From contig NZ_JNFD01000038.1 in the NCBI RefSeq assembly GCF_000756375.1, positions 1 through 45,246 of the forward strand: a stretch of 45,246 nt of DNA, written 5' to 3'. Positions 32,621 to 41,892 of this stretch are shown one piece after another. The notes beneath the pieces are model-generated. The model worked only from the letters and a program-made list of their open reading frames with translations, made no database searches and had not been told where the DNA came from. Source of the stretch: Sphingopyxis sp. LC81. Its GTDB lineage: Bacteria; Pseudomonadota; Alphaproteobacteria; Sphingomonadales; Sphingomonadaceae. The translations under genes and the position numbers were made by a program. How positions within the stretch are numbered: the first letter of the stretch is position 1; every line of letters begins with the position of its first letter.

Positions 32621-33979
32621 TCAGACCATGTATCCGATGTCCGACGCGCCCGTGGGATACGCAAACATGGTGCTTTTGATGTCATCCGCCGTCAGTCCAT
32701 GGCGCATCGCGAGTCCAAAGACATTGATGACCTCATCGACATGAGGACCGACGAGATGGGCTCCCAGGATGAGCTTCGAGCCCTCCTCGACCATCACTTT
32801 GAAGCCATAGACGCTCTCGGCGACGCGTCTGGCCGTGTACCAGGTCGAGGCTTGCTCAGACTTCAGGCTGAACTTGAACCCCTTGGAACGCGCCTCCTCC
32901 TCGCTGAGCCCGACCGATGCGATAGGTGGAATTGTGAAGGCAACGCTTGGGATGGCGCGATAATCGGGACAATACGTGTTGCCCTCGAGCAGATTGGCAA
33001 CAACGACCTTGGCATCGTGGCTGGAGACTGGGGTCAGTGGCGGCCCTTGTGCCGCAGCATCGCCGGCGGCATAGACAGCTGGATTGGAAACGCTCTGTAG
33101 ATGCTCGTTGAGCTTCAGGCGCCCGCACTGGTCCCGTTCAACTCCGGCCGCTTCAAGCCCGAGAGAGTCCAAATCCGGGATGCGACCGGCGGCGTGGACG
33201 ACCAGATCAGCATGGACCGCCGCTGTCCCTCCGTCAGCAGAGCGGACACGTATGATATATCCTTCATCGGTCTTCTCGACGGCTTCCACTGAGTGGCCGG
33301 TCCGGACTTCGATCCCGGCGGCGTCGAAGGCTTCCATGAGCCAGCCCACGAGATCTCCGTCGAACTGAGGGAGGATGCGCTTGCCGCGCTGAAGGACCGT
33401 CACTTTGGCACCGGCACGCGCAGCGATGTGGGAGAACTCTGATGCGATATAGCCGCCGCCGACCATGACGATGCGGGCGGGCAGCTCGTCGAGCTCAAGG
33501 AACCCCTCATTGTCCATCAGGTGCTCCTCCCCAGGAAAGCCGAGGGGGACCGGGCGCGCTCCAGCCGCGATCAGAACGTTCGTCGCCTCGATGATGCCGC
33601 TACGCTCAAGTTCGAGACTGTTCGGTCCTGCGAAGCGGGCATGCTCGTGGTAGGTGTCGACGCCTTTTGCGGCGTAGTTCTTCAGCTGTTTGCCCGGGAC
33701 GGGCCCCGTGAAGGTGCGCTTGAACTCCATGAGGTCGCGCCACTCGATGTGCGCGCCGTCCGCCGCGACACCGTGCCCGCGCATGCGGCGGATGTCGTCC
33801 ATGACCTGCGCACCCGTAATCAGCATCTTCTTCGGATCGCAACCTCGCAGGGCACAGGTGCCGCCGAATGGCCGGTAGTCGGCCACTGCAACCTTCTTCC
33901 CTGCAGCCGCCATTCGGTTGGCCGCGACCATGGCGGCTGTGCCGCTGCCGATCACGATGAGGTCGTATGACTTGGTCAC
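32621..33979 (-). CDS. FAD-dependent pyridine nucleotide-disulfide oxidoreductase (not MerA-type)
   Basis: 452 residues from GTG 33977-33979, overlapping the upstream gene by 4 bp (GTGA). Order: FAD motif DLIVIGSGTAAMVAANRMA, redox pair Cys42/Cys47 in GGTCALRGCDPKK, NAD(P) motif IVMVGGGYIASEFSHIAARAG, FAD motif AVYAAGDAAA and a dimer domain. It is of the glutathione-reductase class, but the redox loop is CALRGC instead of CVNVGC and it ends without the CCAG tail, so it is not a mercuric reductase. As the last gene of the mer unit it may reduce a thiol carrier or another metal species. Confidence 0.8.
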   Translation of the reverse strand: MTKSYDLIVIGSGTAAMVAANRMAAAGKKVAVADYRPFGGTCALRGCDPKKMLITGAQVMDDIRRMRGHGVAADGAHIEWRDLMEFKRTFTGPVPGKQLKNYAAKGVDTYHEHARFAGPNSLELERSGIIEATNVLIAAGARPVPLGFPGEEHLMDNEGFLELDELPARIVMVGGGYIASEFSHIAARAGAKVTVLQRGKRILPQFDGDLVGWLMEAFDAAGIEVRTGHSVEAVEKTDEGYIIRVRSADGGTAAVHADLVVHAAGRIPDLDSLGLEAAGVERDQCGRLKLNEHLQSVSNPAVYAAGDAAAQGPPLTPVSSHDAKVVVANLLEGNTYCPDYRAIPSVAFTIPPIASVGLSEEEARSKGFKFSLKSEQASTWYTARRVAESVYGFKVMVEEGSKLILGAHLVGPHVDEVINVFGLAMRHGLTADDIKSTMFAYPTGASDIGYMV

Positions 33980-34323
33980 ACCTCGAAACCGGCTGATGGG
34001 CCTCGGTGAGCGGGAGCTGCAGTGTCCTGTCGGTGGTGTGGACCCGATGTCACTGCTTCCGACGGAACGCAGGAAGCGCAGCGTCTCCTCAGATGCCAGA
34101 TGAGTCCGGCCGATGCTGACAGGGCCGTGAGGGCTCCCACCACATTCGAAGACGGCATTAGGCTGTTTAGAGACACTCCCGAAGCCACCATGATGGGTAT
34201 GCCGCAGCAGAGGAAGTGAAAGCCGCTCAGCAACGCTATGACCGTGCCCATCGGCGGCTTGGCGGCGAAGTCGGTCGTGTCGGCCGGATCAACCTCGTTG
34301 CCAGAGCTTTGCTGGGTCCCCAT
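33976..34323 (-). CDS. Small membrane protein with CC motif, probable mercury transporter
   Basis: 115 residues from ATG 34321-34323, with AGGAGG upstream (a GTG lies one codon before). Two hydrophobic helices: GTVIALLSGFHFLCCGIPIMVASG and VVGALTALSASAGLIWHL. A CC pair in helix 1 and CASC after helix 2 follow the two-pair logic of MerT, MerC and MerF, but the sequence is not a clear match to any of them. It lies between merP and the flavoprotein. I infer Hg(II) or related metal uptake. Confidence 0.6.
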   Translation of the reverse strand: MGTQQSSGNEVDPADTTDFAAKPPMGTVIALLSGFHFLCCGIPIMVASGVSLNSLMPSSNVVGALTALSASAGLIWHLRRRCASCVPSEAVTSGPHHRQDTAAPAHRGPSAGFEV

Positions 34324-34348
34324 CACGGATTCCTCCTGCCTCGGCTGA

Positions 34349-34657
34349 TCAACGAGCGCGTCGTTGCTGACTTGCTGAGCGCTTCAATCGCGAGGGGTAT
34401 CCAGCGTTCGTGGTCGCCTTCACGAGCTCAGCCACGTTCGTTGCCTTGTCGTCGTAAACGACAGTGGCTGTCTTGGCCTCGACCGAGACTGCCACACGCT
34501 TCACGCCGCGAATTTGGCTGAGACTCTTCTTCACCATCGGGACGCAGGTGACGCATGTCATGTTATCAACGGCCAGCGTGACGGTGCGGACTGCCGCGAG
34601 GGCGGGAACACTCGTCGCGGCCAAGGTCGCGATAACCGCTGCTTTGATGAACTTCAT
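34349..34657 (-). CDS. merP: MerP, periplasmic mercury-binding protein
   Basis: 102 residues from ATG 34655-34657 with AGGAG upstream. Signal peptide MKFIKAAVIATLAATSVPALA. The HMA fold follows with the metal site MTCVTC (residues ~33-38) and the usual end GYPSRLK. MerP catches Hg(II) in the periplasm and hands it to MerT, encoded just upstream. Confidence 0.92.
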   Translation of the reverse strand: MKFIKAAVIATLAATSVPALAAVRTVTLAVDNMTCVTCVPMVKKSLSQIRGVKRVAVSVEAKTATVVYDDKATNVAELVKATTNAGYPSRLKRSASQQRRAR

Positions 34658-34677
34658 GGATAGGCTCCTACTCAAAC

Positions 34678-35070
34678 TCACAAGAAATAGACGGCAACGT
34701 ACGGGAAGCTTATCGCTGCCAGAACGAGGAGGGTTGTGGCCCACAGCGCAATCTTCAGAAGCCGTTTAGAGGCCGGCTTGGCGCAGTAGCTGCCTTCCTC
34801 ACAATCGGCCTGAGGGCGCGCGTAAACCCGAATGAACCCGAAAATGAGGGCGACGGCTGCCAAGCCGACGAAGAGCGGCTGGTAAGGCGCGAGCGCCGTG
34901 AGACTGCCGATCCAGGCCCCGCTTATTCCAAGCGAGAACAGCAGAAGAGGCGCGATGCAGCAGGAGGCAGCGCCCACAGCGCCAAGAACACCTCCGCCGA
35001 CGGCGATCCAAGTCCGGCGGCCGGGAGCGGCGGCGGTAACGGACCGCTTGGCATCAGGGATTTTCAACAC
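34678..35070 (-). CDS. merT: MerT, mercuric transport protein
   Basis: 130 residues from GTG 35068-35070, chosen over the TTG at 35076 because GAGGTAGG then has normal spacing. Three helices. The first holds the Cys pair in GAASCCIAPLLLFSLGISGAWIG, and DCEEGSYC carries the cytoplasmic pair between helices 2 and 3. It moves Hg(II) to the cytoplasm for MerA. A second MerR-type promoter stands just upstream (35103-35133), so merT starts its own transcription unit. Confidence 0.93.
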   Translation of the reverse strand: MLKIPDAKRSVTAAAPGRRTWIAVGGGVLGAVGAASCCIAPLLLFSLGISGAWIGSLTALAPYQPLFVGLAAVALIFGFIRVYARPQADCEEGSYCAKPASKRLLKIALWATTLLVLAAISFPYVAVYFL

Positions 35071-35102
35071 GATCAACCTACCTCTTGTTCATGCAAGCTC
35101 AG

Positions 35103-35133
35103 GGGCTACCACCTGTAGCAACTCCAGGTTCAA
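35103..35133 (-). promoter_or_regulatory. MerR-type promoter before merT
   Basis: On the minus strand: TTGAAC (35133-35128), a 19-bp spacer with ACCTGGAG-TTG-CTACAGGT, and TAGCCC as a poor -10. The dyad half CTACAGGT is the same as in the operator at 37099-37129, so the same MerR should bind both. Confidence 0.7.
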
Positions 35134-35148
35134 GCTGTTTTTTTTGGT

Positions 35149-36582
35149 TCACCCGGCGCAGCAGGAGAGCTTGCTGACATCCTTGTCGAAAGTCTGCGCA
35201 GCGAGCTTCAGCCCCTCCACCGTCGTAAGGTAGGGAAAGATCGATTCCGCCAGATCGTCGATCGTGAGGCCGCACCGGATGGCGATGGCCGCAGTCTGGA
35301 TGCTGTCGGCGCCCTCAGGCGCGAGGATGTGTGCTCCGAGAAGCTCTCTGGTTCGGCCATCGGCAACCAGCTTGATCAGCCCCCGCGTATCCCTTGCCGC
35401 AAGAGCGCGTGGAACGTGGTCGAGCGTGACGATGGACGTCCTGACCTGGAACCCGGCGGCGCGGGCCTGAGCTTCGGTGAGCCCGACGCTGCCAACCTGA
35501 GGGTCTGAAAAAACGACAGCAGGCATTGCGCGGTTGCTATAAACCAGACTGTCACCGTTAAGGGCGTTCTTCGCCGCGAGCTTTGCTCCGTAGGCAGCCA
35601 TGTAGACGAACTGGTCGCGTCCAGTGACATCGCCGGCAGCGTAGAAGCCAGCGCGTGTGGTCCGGAGCCGATCGTCGACCTTGATGCCGCCGTTCGGGGT
35701 TGTCTCAATACCGAGCTCTGCGAGCCCGAGCCCCTCGACATTGGGTGCCCGGCCAGTCGTGACCAGCACCTGCTCCGCCGCCAAGGTCACGCTGCGACCA
35801 GCATGCTCCACGTCGAGCTCGATGCGGCCGTGCACGTGGCGAATAGCCTGGTATGAGACGCCGCTGGCGATCTGGACCCCCTCGGCCTCTAAGTAGCCCT
35901 CCAACGCCGCCCCGATCTCCGGCTCTGCCTCGGGCAGAAGGCGTGATCGGAATATCAGCGTCACCTTCACGCCAGCACGCGCCAGGGTTTGCGCGAGCTC
36001 GACCCCGACATAGCCGCCTCCAAGCACGAGCAAGGACTTGGGAAGCTCCTCAAGCTCAAGGGCCGTGGTGCTCGTAAGGTACGGCACCTGCGCCACGCCT
36101 GGAATAGCTGGGACAGCAGGCCGCGTGCCGGTGGCGATGATCACCTTCCCGGCCGAGATGAGCCGGCCATCCACCTGAACGCCCCCGGGCGCGAGCTTCG
36201 CCTGCCCTTCGACGTAGGCGACATTGTTGTACGAAGGGAGAAGGTCAGCGTATTTCGCTTGGCGAAGCGATGTGACGAGTTGGTCCTTCTGAGCAACCAG
36301 CGCCTTCCAGTCGACGACAGCTCCTGCCGCCTCGACACCGGCGAACTTCGCGCTCGCCGCATTCGCGTGATACACGGCCTCAGTTGCCCGGATCATGGCC
36401 TTGGACGGCACGCACCCGACATTCACGCACGTCCCGCCGATGGTCCCATGGCCAATCATGGCCACCTGCGCGCCTTGCTCAGCGGCAGTGATGGCGGCTG
36501 AGAAGCCGGCGGACCCATTCCCTACTACGGCAAGATCGTAGCGTATGGCCTCGTTCGGGCGCGGCCCGCAGCAGTCGGTCAT
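35149..36582 (-). CDS. merA: MerA, mercuric reductase
   Basis: 477 residues from ATG 36580-36582 with AGGAAA upstream. FAD motif DLAVVGNGSAGFSAAITAA, redox pair Cys52/Cys57 in GGTCVNVGCVPSK, NADP motif LLVLGGGYVGVELAQTLARAG, and the C-terminal Cys pair in LSCCAG (474-475) that binds incoming Hg(II). It reduces Hg(II) to Hg(0) with NADPH. The N-terminal HMA domain of longer MerA proteins is absent; a separate anchored HMA protein is encoded directly upstream. MTDCC at the start adds an extra Cys pair. Confidence 0.95.
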   Translation of the reverse strand: MTDCCGPRPNEAIRYDLAVVGNGSAGFSAAITAAEQGAQVAMIGHGTIGGTCVNVGCVPSKAMIRATEAVYHANAASAKFAGVEAAGAVVDWKALVAQKDQLVTSLRQAKYADLLPSYNNVAYVEGQAKLAPGGVQVDGRLISAGKVIIATGTRPAVPAIPGVAQVPYLTSTTALELEELPKSLLVLGGGYVGVELAQTLARAGVKVTLIFRSRLLPEAEPEIGAALEGYLEAEGVQIASGVSYQAIRHVHGRIELDVEHAGRSVTLAAEQVLVTTGRAPNVEGLGLAELGIETTPNGGIKVDDRLRTTRAGFYAAGDVTGRDQFVYMAAYGAKLAAKNALNGDSLVYSNRAMPAVVFSDPQVGSVGLTEAQARAAGFQVRTSIVTLDHVPRALAARDTRGLIKLVADGRTRELLGAHILAPEGADSIQTAAIAIRCGLTIDDLAESIFPYLTTVEGLKLAAQTFDKDVSKLSCCAG

Positions 36583-36640
36583 TGCAATTTCCTAATCGTT
36601 GATCGGTGGCGGCAGCCCGGTACGCGGCCCTCGATGACGC

Positions 36641-36991
36641 CTACTGTGCGACGCTGGTTGGGAAGCCAGCTTCAGTGACAGCCGCAGCAAGCGCAGACGG
36701 GGTGACGAGCCGAGGATCGTGGGCTACCCGGGCGGTCGCAGATGCGCCTGCCCGCTCTTCCACCGAGACATCGATGACGCCTCGAATGCGGCTGAGCGCC
36801 GCCTTCACGATCGGTGCGCACGTAGCACAGCTCACGTTGACGACGTTCAAGGTCGTGATGCGCTGTCCTGCCGACGGCTTAGGGCCCTGAGATGACGTCG
36901 GCGAGCCTGCCACGAAGGCGATCCCAAGTATGGCGGCCGCTGCGGCCAGCAACGTGCCAGCCACGCTTACGGCGAAGATCACCTTTCTCAT
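36641..36991 (-). CDS. Membrane-anchored MerP-like HMA protein
   Basis: 116 residues from ATG 36989-36991 with AAGGA upstream. An N-terminal hydrophobic helix (VIFAVSVAGTLLAAAAAILGIAFVAG) probably stays as an anchor, since no clear cleavage site follows. The HMA fold has the metal site VSCATCAPIVKAALSRIRGV and ends ALAAAVTEAGFPTSVAQ. It is the first gene behind the merR-merA promoter and takes the place of a standard merP/merT start. It likely holds Hg(II) at the outer face of the inner membrane. Confidence 0.8.
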   Translation of the reverse strand: MRKVIFAVSVAGTLLAAAAAILGIAFVAGSPTSSQGPKPSAGQRITTLNVVNVSCATCAPIVKAALSRIRGVIDVSVEERAGASATARVAHDPRLVTPSALAAAVTEAGFPTSVAQ

Positions 36992-37098
36992 TTTCGTGTC
37001 CTTGTTCTCGGCCACCAAAGCGAACGACGCTCGGCAGATGGGCGTTCTCGACAAGTATCCTGAGCGTTGTGGGGCTTCGGAAAACCATCTACACGAGC

Positions 37099-37129
37099 CA
37101 TATAGGACCTGTAGTAGCTACAGGTACAA
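37099..37129 (-). promoter_or_regulatory. MerR-type promoter between merR and the mer operon
   Basis: Minus strand: TTGTAC (37129-37124), exactly 19 bp, then TATATG (37104-37099). The spacer holds the dyad ACCTGTAG-CTA-CTACAGGT. This is the standard MerR layout; metal-bound MerR would untwist the long spacer and start the minus operon, and it represses its own gene on the plus strand. Confidence 0.88.
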
Positions 37130-37137
37130 GGGCTAAA

Positions 37138-37581
37138 ATGATGGTCGATAAAAAGATTTTGCACGATCTCGCCCCCCGGTTCACGATCGGGGTTCTGGCC
37201 CGGAAAACCGGATGCAACATTGAAACCATCCGGTACTACGAAAAGGCTGGCATCATCCCCCATCCGGCCCGATCGGACGGCGGGCATCGGCTCTACGGCA
37301 CTGGCCACCTGAAGCGCCTTGCCTTTGTCATGAAGGCGCGCGTGCTGGGCTTCACCCTCTCAGAGGTGAAGACGTTGCTCCGGCTCGTCGATGAGCGGGA
37401 CCGACCTTGCGCCGAGGTGCGCGACTTGGCGGCGTCGCACCTTCAGAATGTTCAGGCGAAGCTCGCGGATCTCCGCGCCATGGAGGTTGTTCTAGAAGAA
37501 ATGGTGGTCACCTGCGATACCGACCAGTCGGCTGAGTGCCCTCTGATCGAGCGCATGTTCGACGAGCAGATCTCGATATGA
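37138..37581 (+). CDS. merR: MerR-family metal-responsive regulator
   Basis: 147 residues from ATG 37138 (AAGGG upstream). N-terminal winged helix FTIGVLARKTGCNIETIRYYEKAGII...RLYGTGHLKRLAFV. Three Cys in the MerR pattern: Cys91 (RPCAEVRDLAASHL), Cys126 and Cys134 in TCDTDQSAECPLIE. Cys91 to Cys126 is 35 residues, as in Tn501 MerR (82 to 117), but the last pair is C-x7-C, not C-x8-C. Divergent from the mer operon; the dyads at 37099 and 35103 are its expected sites. Confidence 0.88.
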   Translation: MMVDKKILHDLAPRFTIGVLARKTGCNIETIRYYEKAGIIPHPARSDGGHRLYGTGHLKRLAFVMKARVLGFTLSEVKTLLRLVDERDRPCAEVRDLAASHLQNVQAKLADLRAMEVVLEEMVVTCDTDQSAECPLIERMFDEQISI

Positions 37582-37694
37582 GCCAACCTATCGACCGGCG
37601 CTCGTGCGTTGGAGCAAGCTCAAAGCAAGCCGCCGCTCGGATAAGCCGGCTTGAATCTATCCCGAATTTCTAGCCTCTGAGCTATGATCCGAGG

Positions 37695-37717
37695 GCGCCG
37701 TAGCATGTCTGCGGCGC
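37695..37717. terminator. Hairpin repeat near the end of merR
   Basis: GCGCCGTAG pairs with CTGCGGCGC around the loop CATGT. It agrees in 24 of 26 bases (37692-37717) with the terminator at 32485-32510, and both changed bases keep pairing. No T-run follows on either strand, so termination is uncertain. Confidence 0.5.
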
Positions 37718-37741
37718 ATCATTGCATCTGAACGGCAGCCC

Positions 37742-38236
37742 TTAGGAGTCCTGCATTCTTGAGCCGGCGATCTGACGCTTTACGAACCAGACGAGCAGCA
37801 GGGGCAAGATGACCCATTGGAGAAACGGCGTGAGGCCGATCCCTAGCGCCGGCACGATCGGCATCGCCTCTGCGTATTGCCAGCCCCACTCCGGGTGGTC
37901 TGACACGATCGCCAGGCGCTCCAGTAGGACGGTGATCGCCACGCCGATCCCGATAAATGTGAGGATTGGAGTCCAGCGCGGCCTTTCGATCCACCAGCGG
38001 TCGCGGACCAGGAGAGCAGCACCCCAGAAAGCGAGCAGCATGATGACGCCGTCGCCGAGCGTTGCGCGCGTGCAGACTTGGATAGCATCCCAGTGGGCGG
38101 CTTCCGGCATGCCTTTGTAGAGAGGCACCTGCATGAGCTCCCATGGATAGTTCAGCAGGAACGCGAACACGAAGACGTTGAACTCTGGGAGGTCCGTCAA
38201 ACGGAACGGGTTCGTTTCTCGCGACAAGTCGGCCAC
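37742..38236 (-). CDS. Hypothetical integral membrane protein, four to five helices
   Basis: 164 residues from GTG 38234-38236. Hydrophobic segments are FNVFVFAFLLNYPWELMQVPLY, LGDGVIMLLAFWGAALLV, PILTFIGIGVAITVLLERLAI and PIVPALGIGLTPFLQWVILPLLLVWF. The pattern NYPWELMQVPLYKGM with WDAIQVC is conserved-looking and recalls uncharacterised membrane proteins in metal islands. No Cys pair of the mercury type is seen. Function unknown. Confidence 0.6.
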   Translation of the reverse strand: MADLSRETNPFRLTDLPEFNVFVFAFLLNYPWELMQVPLYKGMPEAAHWDAIQVCTRATLGDGVIMLLAFWGAALLVRDRWWIERPRWTPILTFIGIGVAITVLLERLAIVSDHPEWGWQYAEAMPIVPALGIGLTPFLQWVILPLLLVWFVKRQIAGSRMQDS

Positions 38237-38329
38237 CTTTGCCTTGGTGCTGGGGGTCGTCGGATGGGCGACGCGTGCTTAGATGACAAGTGTCGGAGGG
38301 CCGCCGAGATCCCCGTGCTTAGAGGACCA

Positions 38330-38593
38330 CTATGGTCGCGGCATCCGACGGACGGGGCCCAGGAGCAACCAAAGCGCGGTTAGGAATGCGACGGTGTAGG
38401 CGGTCGCACCCACAAGGCCCAGTTGCCACCGAGGCTCCATCACGACCAGCGCCATTGACCCGGCCATGAGCAACAGTCCGACGCCCGCTCGTCGGCCTCG
38501 TGCCAATGGAATGAAGCCTATCAACCCCCCGAGGCCGAGGAGCAGAACAAGGGCATGGGTGAGGAGCCCGACAAGCTCAAAAGGCGAGGACAT
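38330..38593 (-). CDS. Hypothetical small membrane protein
   Basis: 87 residues, almost all hydrophobic. Three helices can be drawn: LVGLLTHALVLLLGLGGLIGFIPLA, AGVGLLLMAGSMALVVM and LGLVGATAYTVAFLTALWLLLGP. No charged or metal-binding residues stand out. It lies between the membrane protein gene at 37742 and folE on the same strand. No family recognised. Confidence 0.5.
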   Translation of the reverse strand: MSSPFELVGLLTHALVLLLGLGGLIGFIPLARGRRAGVGLLLMAGSMALVVMEPRWQLGLVGATAYTVAFLTALWLLLGPVRRMPRP

Positions 38594-38696
38594 TTTGCAA
38601 GGCTCCTCAGCTGCTGCAGTTGAGTGGGTATGTGCCCCTGAGATGCCGATCGCCCGAGCCGCTTCAGGGTGAACCGGGATTTGTCGCCACCTGATG

Positions 38697-39314
38697 CTAG
38701 TAGCCCATCAGAGCCAGGACTTCACGCCGACTGCGTTCGTCTTCGCGGAAGACGCCCATCATACGGCTGGTGGTCATCATCACGCCGGGAGTGTTGACGC
38801 CGCGCGCGGTCATGCAGGCGTGGCTCGCCTCGATTACCACGGCGACGCCCTGCGGCTCGAGATGGGTCCAGATGCAGTCCGCCACCTGCGCCGTCAGTCG
38901 CTCCTGAACTTGGAGCCGGCGAGCAAATCCGTGAAGCACCCGCGCGATCTTCGAAATTCCGACGACCCGCTGATTTGGCAGATAGGCGATGGCCGCCTTG
39001 CCAATGATAGGTGCGAGATGGTGCTCACAATGCGATTGGAAGGGTATGTCCCTCAGCAACACGATCTCGTCATAGCCGCCCACCTCGTCAAAGGTCCGGC
39101 CGAGGTGGTGGGCGGGATCCTGCTCGTAGCCCCGAGCATATTCCTTCCAGGCGCGGGCGACGCGGAGAGGCGTGTCGAGAAGTCCCTCGCGGTCCGGATC
39201 ATCGCCAGCCCAGCGAATGAGTGTCCGGACCGCCTCCTGGACATCGTCGGGGACCGGTATCTTCGGCAGCCCGCGAACAAGGTCTCCGTCAATGGGTTCA
39301 TCATGTCTGCTCAT
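38697..39314 (-). CDS. folE: GTP cyclohydrolase I (FolE, type IA)
   Basis: 205 residues from ATG 39312-39314, with GAGGTG upstream (ATG 39348-39350 is an alternative). Zinc ligands Cys96 and His99 (SHCEHHLAP) and Cys167 ([10 protein letters not shown]) are present, as is [16 protein letters not shown]. It converts GTP to dihydroneopterin triphosphate, the first step of folate/pterin synthesis. A zinc enzyme with a Cys-rich site is a likely victim of Hg(II) or Cu(I), so a second copy on a metal island may be a backup. It lies between mer and the copper ATPase. Confidence 0.93.
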   Translation of the reverse strand: MSRHDEPIDGDLVRGLPKIPVPDDVQEAVRTLIRWAGDDPDREGLLDTPLRVARAWKEYARGYEQDPAHHLGRTFDEVGGYDEIVLLRDIPFQSHCEHHLAPIIGKAAIAYLPNQRVVGISKIARVLHGFARRLQVQERLTAQVADCIWTHLEPQGVAVVIEASHACMTARGVNTPGVMMTTSRMMGVFREDERSRREVLALMGY

Positions 39315-39484
39315 CACGGGCACCTCGGACTGGTGAAAATGGTGATCCATAGTAGATCGGACTTGGGTGTGGGGCCTCAGGGCTGCCGCTTGGAGGACGT
39401 CAGCGCTTGGGAGGAAGCCAAGACGCGGCTCCACACAATGCTCGCAGTAAGGGCTCCCATCGAGGTTGCTTCAGGCGAGGACCG

Positions 39485-41866
39485 TCAGGAGAGCCGCACT
39501 CGCCTCAGGCGAAGCGCATTTCCGATGACGGTGACCGAGCTCAGCGCCATAGCAGCTCCAGCGATGATCGGGCTGAGGAGGATCGCGAACAGCGGATAGA
39601 GAACGCCGGCCGCGATCGGCACTGCAAGCGCGTTGAAGATGAACGCGAAGAAGAGGTTCTGACGGATATTGCGCATCACGGCGCGGGACAGGCGCCGTGC
39701 CCGTACGATGCCCGTTAGGTCGCCCTTTACGAGCGTTACGGCCGCGCTCTCCATGGCGACATCCGTGCCGGTGCCCATGGCGATGCCGACATGGGCTGCG
39801 GCGAGGGCTGGAGCGTCATTGATGCCGTCACCGGCCATGGCGACCCGTGCGCCGGCGGCCCTGAGGCGCTCCACCACAGCCTGTTTCTGATCCGGAAGAA
39901 CATCAGCGATGACCTCGTCGATCCCGCCGACCTGGCGAGCAACGGCATCGGCTGTTCCCCGGTTGTCGCCGGTGAGCATGATCACCCGGACGCCATCGTG
40001 CGTCAAAGCCCTGACCGCAGATGCGGCAGTTCCCTTGACGGGATCTGCAACCACGAGGAGACCCGCCATGCGGCCGTCGATCGCCGCGAACATGACGCCC
40101 TGGCCTTGGCTCCGGAGTTGGGCGGCCTGTTCCTGCACGGCGCCTGCGTTGACGCGTGCGGCGGTCATCATGGCGGCGTTGCCCAGTGCAACCTGTCGCC
40201 CGTCGACGAGCCCGGTGACGCCCTTGCCGGTGTGGGACTCAAAGTTGCTCGTGTCGGGAAGCGAGAACCCTCGCTCATGCGCGGCCGCGACAATCGCCTC
40301 GCCGAGCGGGTGTTCGCTTCCGCGCTCCAGCGCTGCCGCAAGGCGAAGCAGGTCTTCCTCGCTGGTGTCGCCCGTCGCATGGACGGCGACGAGCCGGGGT
40401 TTGCCTTCCGTCAGGGTGCCGGTCTTGTCGATGACGAGGGTGTCGATCTTCTCCATCAGCTCGAGCGCCTCGGCATTCTTCACGAGGACGCCTGCCTGAG
40501 CGCCGCGTCCGGTCCCGACCATGATCGACATGGGCGTTGCCAGTCCGAGGGCGCAGGGGCAGGCGATGATTAGAACCGCGACCGCGTTGACGAGAGCGAA
40601 GCCCATTGCGGGCGCGGGACCGAAGATCGACCAGATCGCGAATGACAGGAGCGCGATGAAGACAACGGCGGGGACGAACCAGCCTGAGACCTTGTCCGCC
40701 AAACTCTGAATCGGTGCCCGGGAACGCTGAGCGTCAGCGACCATGCGGACGATCTGCGATAGCATGGTGTCCTGACCAACACGCTCGGCGCGCACGAGCA
40801 GCGCGCCGGTTCCATTGACGGTCGCGCCGGTGACGGGATCGCCTTCCGTCTTTGTGACGGGGACCGGCTCGCCAGTGAGCATCGACTCGTCCACGCTCGA
40901 GCGTCCTTCGAGGACGACGCCGTCGACGGGCACCTTCTCGCCCGGTCGGACGCGGAGCACGTCGCCCACCTGGACGAGCTCCAGGTCGATGTCTTCCTCC
41001 AGACCGTTCTCCCGAACAATGCGAGCCGTCTTGGGCGCCAGCCCCAGGAGAGCACGTATAGCCTGTCCGGTGGCTGCTCGCGCGCGAAGCTCCAGCACCT
41101 GGCCGAGGAGAACGAGGGCGGTGATGATCGCCGCTGCTTCGAAGTAGATCGGGACTTCGCCCTCGTGCGAGCGGAAGGAGGGCGGGAAGGCGCCGGGGAA
41201 CAGCGCTGCAAAGGCACTGTAGGCGTATGCCACTCCGACACCGATTGCGATCAGAGTGAACATGTTGAGGTTGCGCGTCTTCACTGACGCCCAGCCGCGC
41301 TCAAAGAAGGGCCACCCCGCCCACAGGACTACAGGGGTCGCAATCGCAAGCTGCACTAGGGAGGAAGTGCGAGGCGGAAGTATCCGCCAGCCGAACAGAT
41401 CGGCACCCATGGTGAGCACCAGCAGCGGTAGCGAGAGAATGGCAGAGACCCAGAAACGGCGCGTGAAGTCAATCAGCTCAGGGTTCGGGCCCTCGTCCAA
41501 AGTGGGCTCAAGGGGTTCCAGTGCCATGCCGCAAATCGGGCAGCTGTCAGGACCGGATCGACGAACCTCCGGATGCATTGGGCAGGTCCAGACGCTGCCT
41601 TCTGCAGCCTGCGGGAGCGTGCCCATCGCCGGGTGAAGCACGGCAGGGTCAGTTCCGGCCGGATTGAGGTAGCGGTCCGGATTGCTGGCGAACTTCGCTT
41701 TGCAGCCGGCGCTGCAGAAATAGTATTTGGTCTCGCCGAGCTCATGCTGGTGCTTGGCCGTTGCCGGGTCGACGGTCATCCCACAGACTGGATCCTTCAC
41801 CTCGTGAAGAGCTGTGTCTCGCGAGGGAGTCGCAGTGTTGGAAGAGCAGCAGCTATGATCGGCCAT
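39485..41866 (-). CDS. Copper/silver-type P1B ATPase with YHS and heavy-metal-binding domains
   Basis: 793 residues from ATG 41864-41866 (AAGGA upstream); the open frame extends further up but starts there in [10 protein letters not shown]. Order: Cys-rich start; YHS domain ~25-68 ([21 protein letters not shown]...[13 protein letters not shown]); heavy-metal-binding domain ~93-118 ([24 protein letters not shown]); then the pump with TGEP (331-334), CPC (436-438, [13 protein letters not shown]) and DKTGTLT (480-486). There is no HMA domain. The CPC motif and CueR-type promoter point to Cu(I)/Ag(I) export to the periplasm, where the CusF-like protein could take the metal. Confidence 0.92.
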   Translation of the reverse strand: MADHSCCSSNTATPSRDTALHEVKDPVCGMTVDPATAKHQHELGETKYYFCSAGCKAKFASNPDRYLNPAGTDPAVLHPAMGTLPQAAEGSVWTCPMHPEVRRSGPDSCPICGMALEPLEPTLDEGPNPELIDFTRRFWVSAILSLPLLVLTMGADLFGWRILPPRTSSLVQLAIATPVVLWAGWPFFERGWASVKTRNLNMFTLIAIGVGVAYAYSAFAALFPGAFPPSFRSHEGEVPIYFEAAAIITALVLLGQVLELRARAATGQAIRALLGLAPKTARIVRENGLEEDIDLELVQVGDVLRVRPGEKVPVDGVVLEGRSSVDESMLTGEPVPVTKTEGDPVTGATVNGTGALLVRAERVGQDTMLSQIVRMVADAQRSRAPIQSLADKVSGWFVPAVVFIALLSFAIWSIFGPAPAMGFALVNAVAVLIIACPCALGLATPMSIMVGTGRGAQAGVLVKNAEALELMEKIDTLVIDKTGTLTEGKPRLVAVHATGDTSEEDLLRLAAALERGSEHPLGEAIVAAAHERGFSLPDTSNFESHTGKGVTGLVDGRQVALGNAAMMTAARVNAGAVQEQAAQLRSQGQGVMFAAIDGRMAGLLVVADPVKGTAASAVRALTHDGVRVIMLTGDNRGTADAVARQVGGIDEVIADVLPDQKQAVVERLRAAGARVAMAGDGINDAPALAAAHVGIAMGTGTDVAMESAAVTLVKGDLTGIVRARRLSRAVMRNIRQNLFFAFIFNALAVPIAAGVLYPLFAILLSPIIAGAAMALSSVTVIGNALRLRRVRLS

Positions 41867-41892
41867 TTGATGATCCTTGGTGTCTGAGACAC

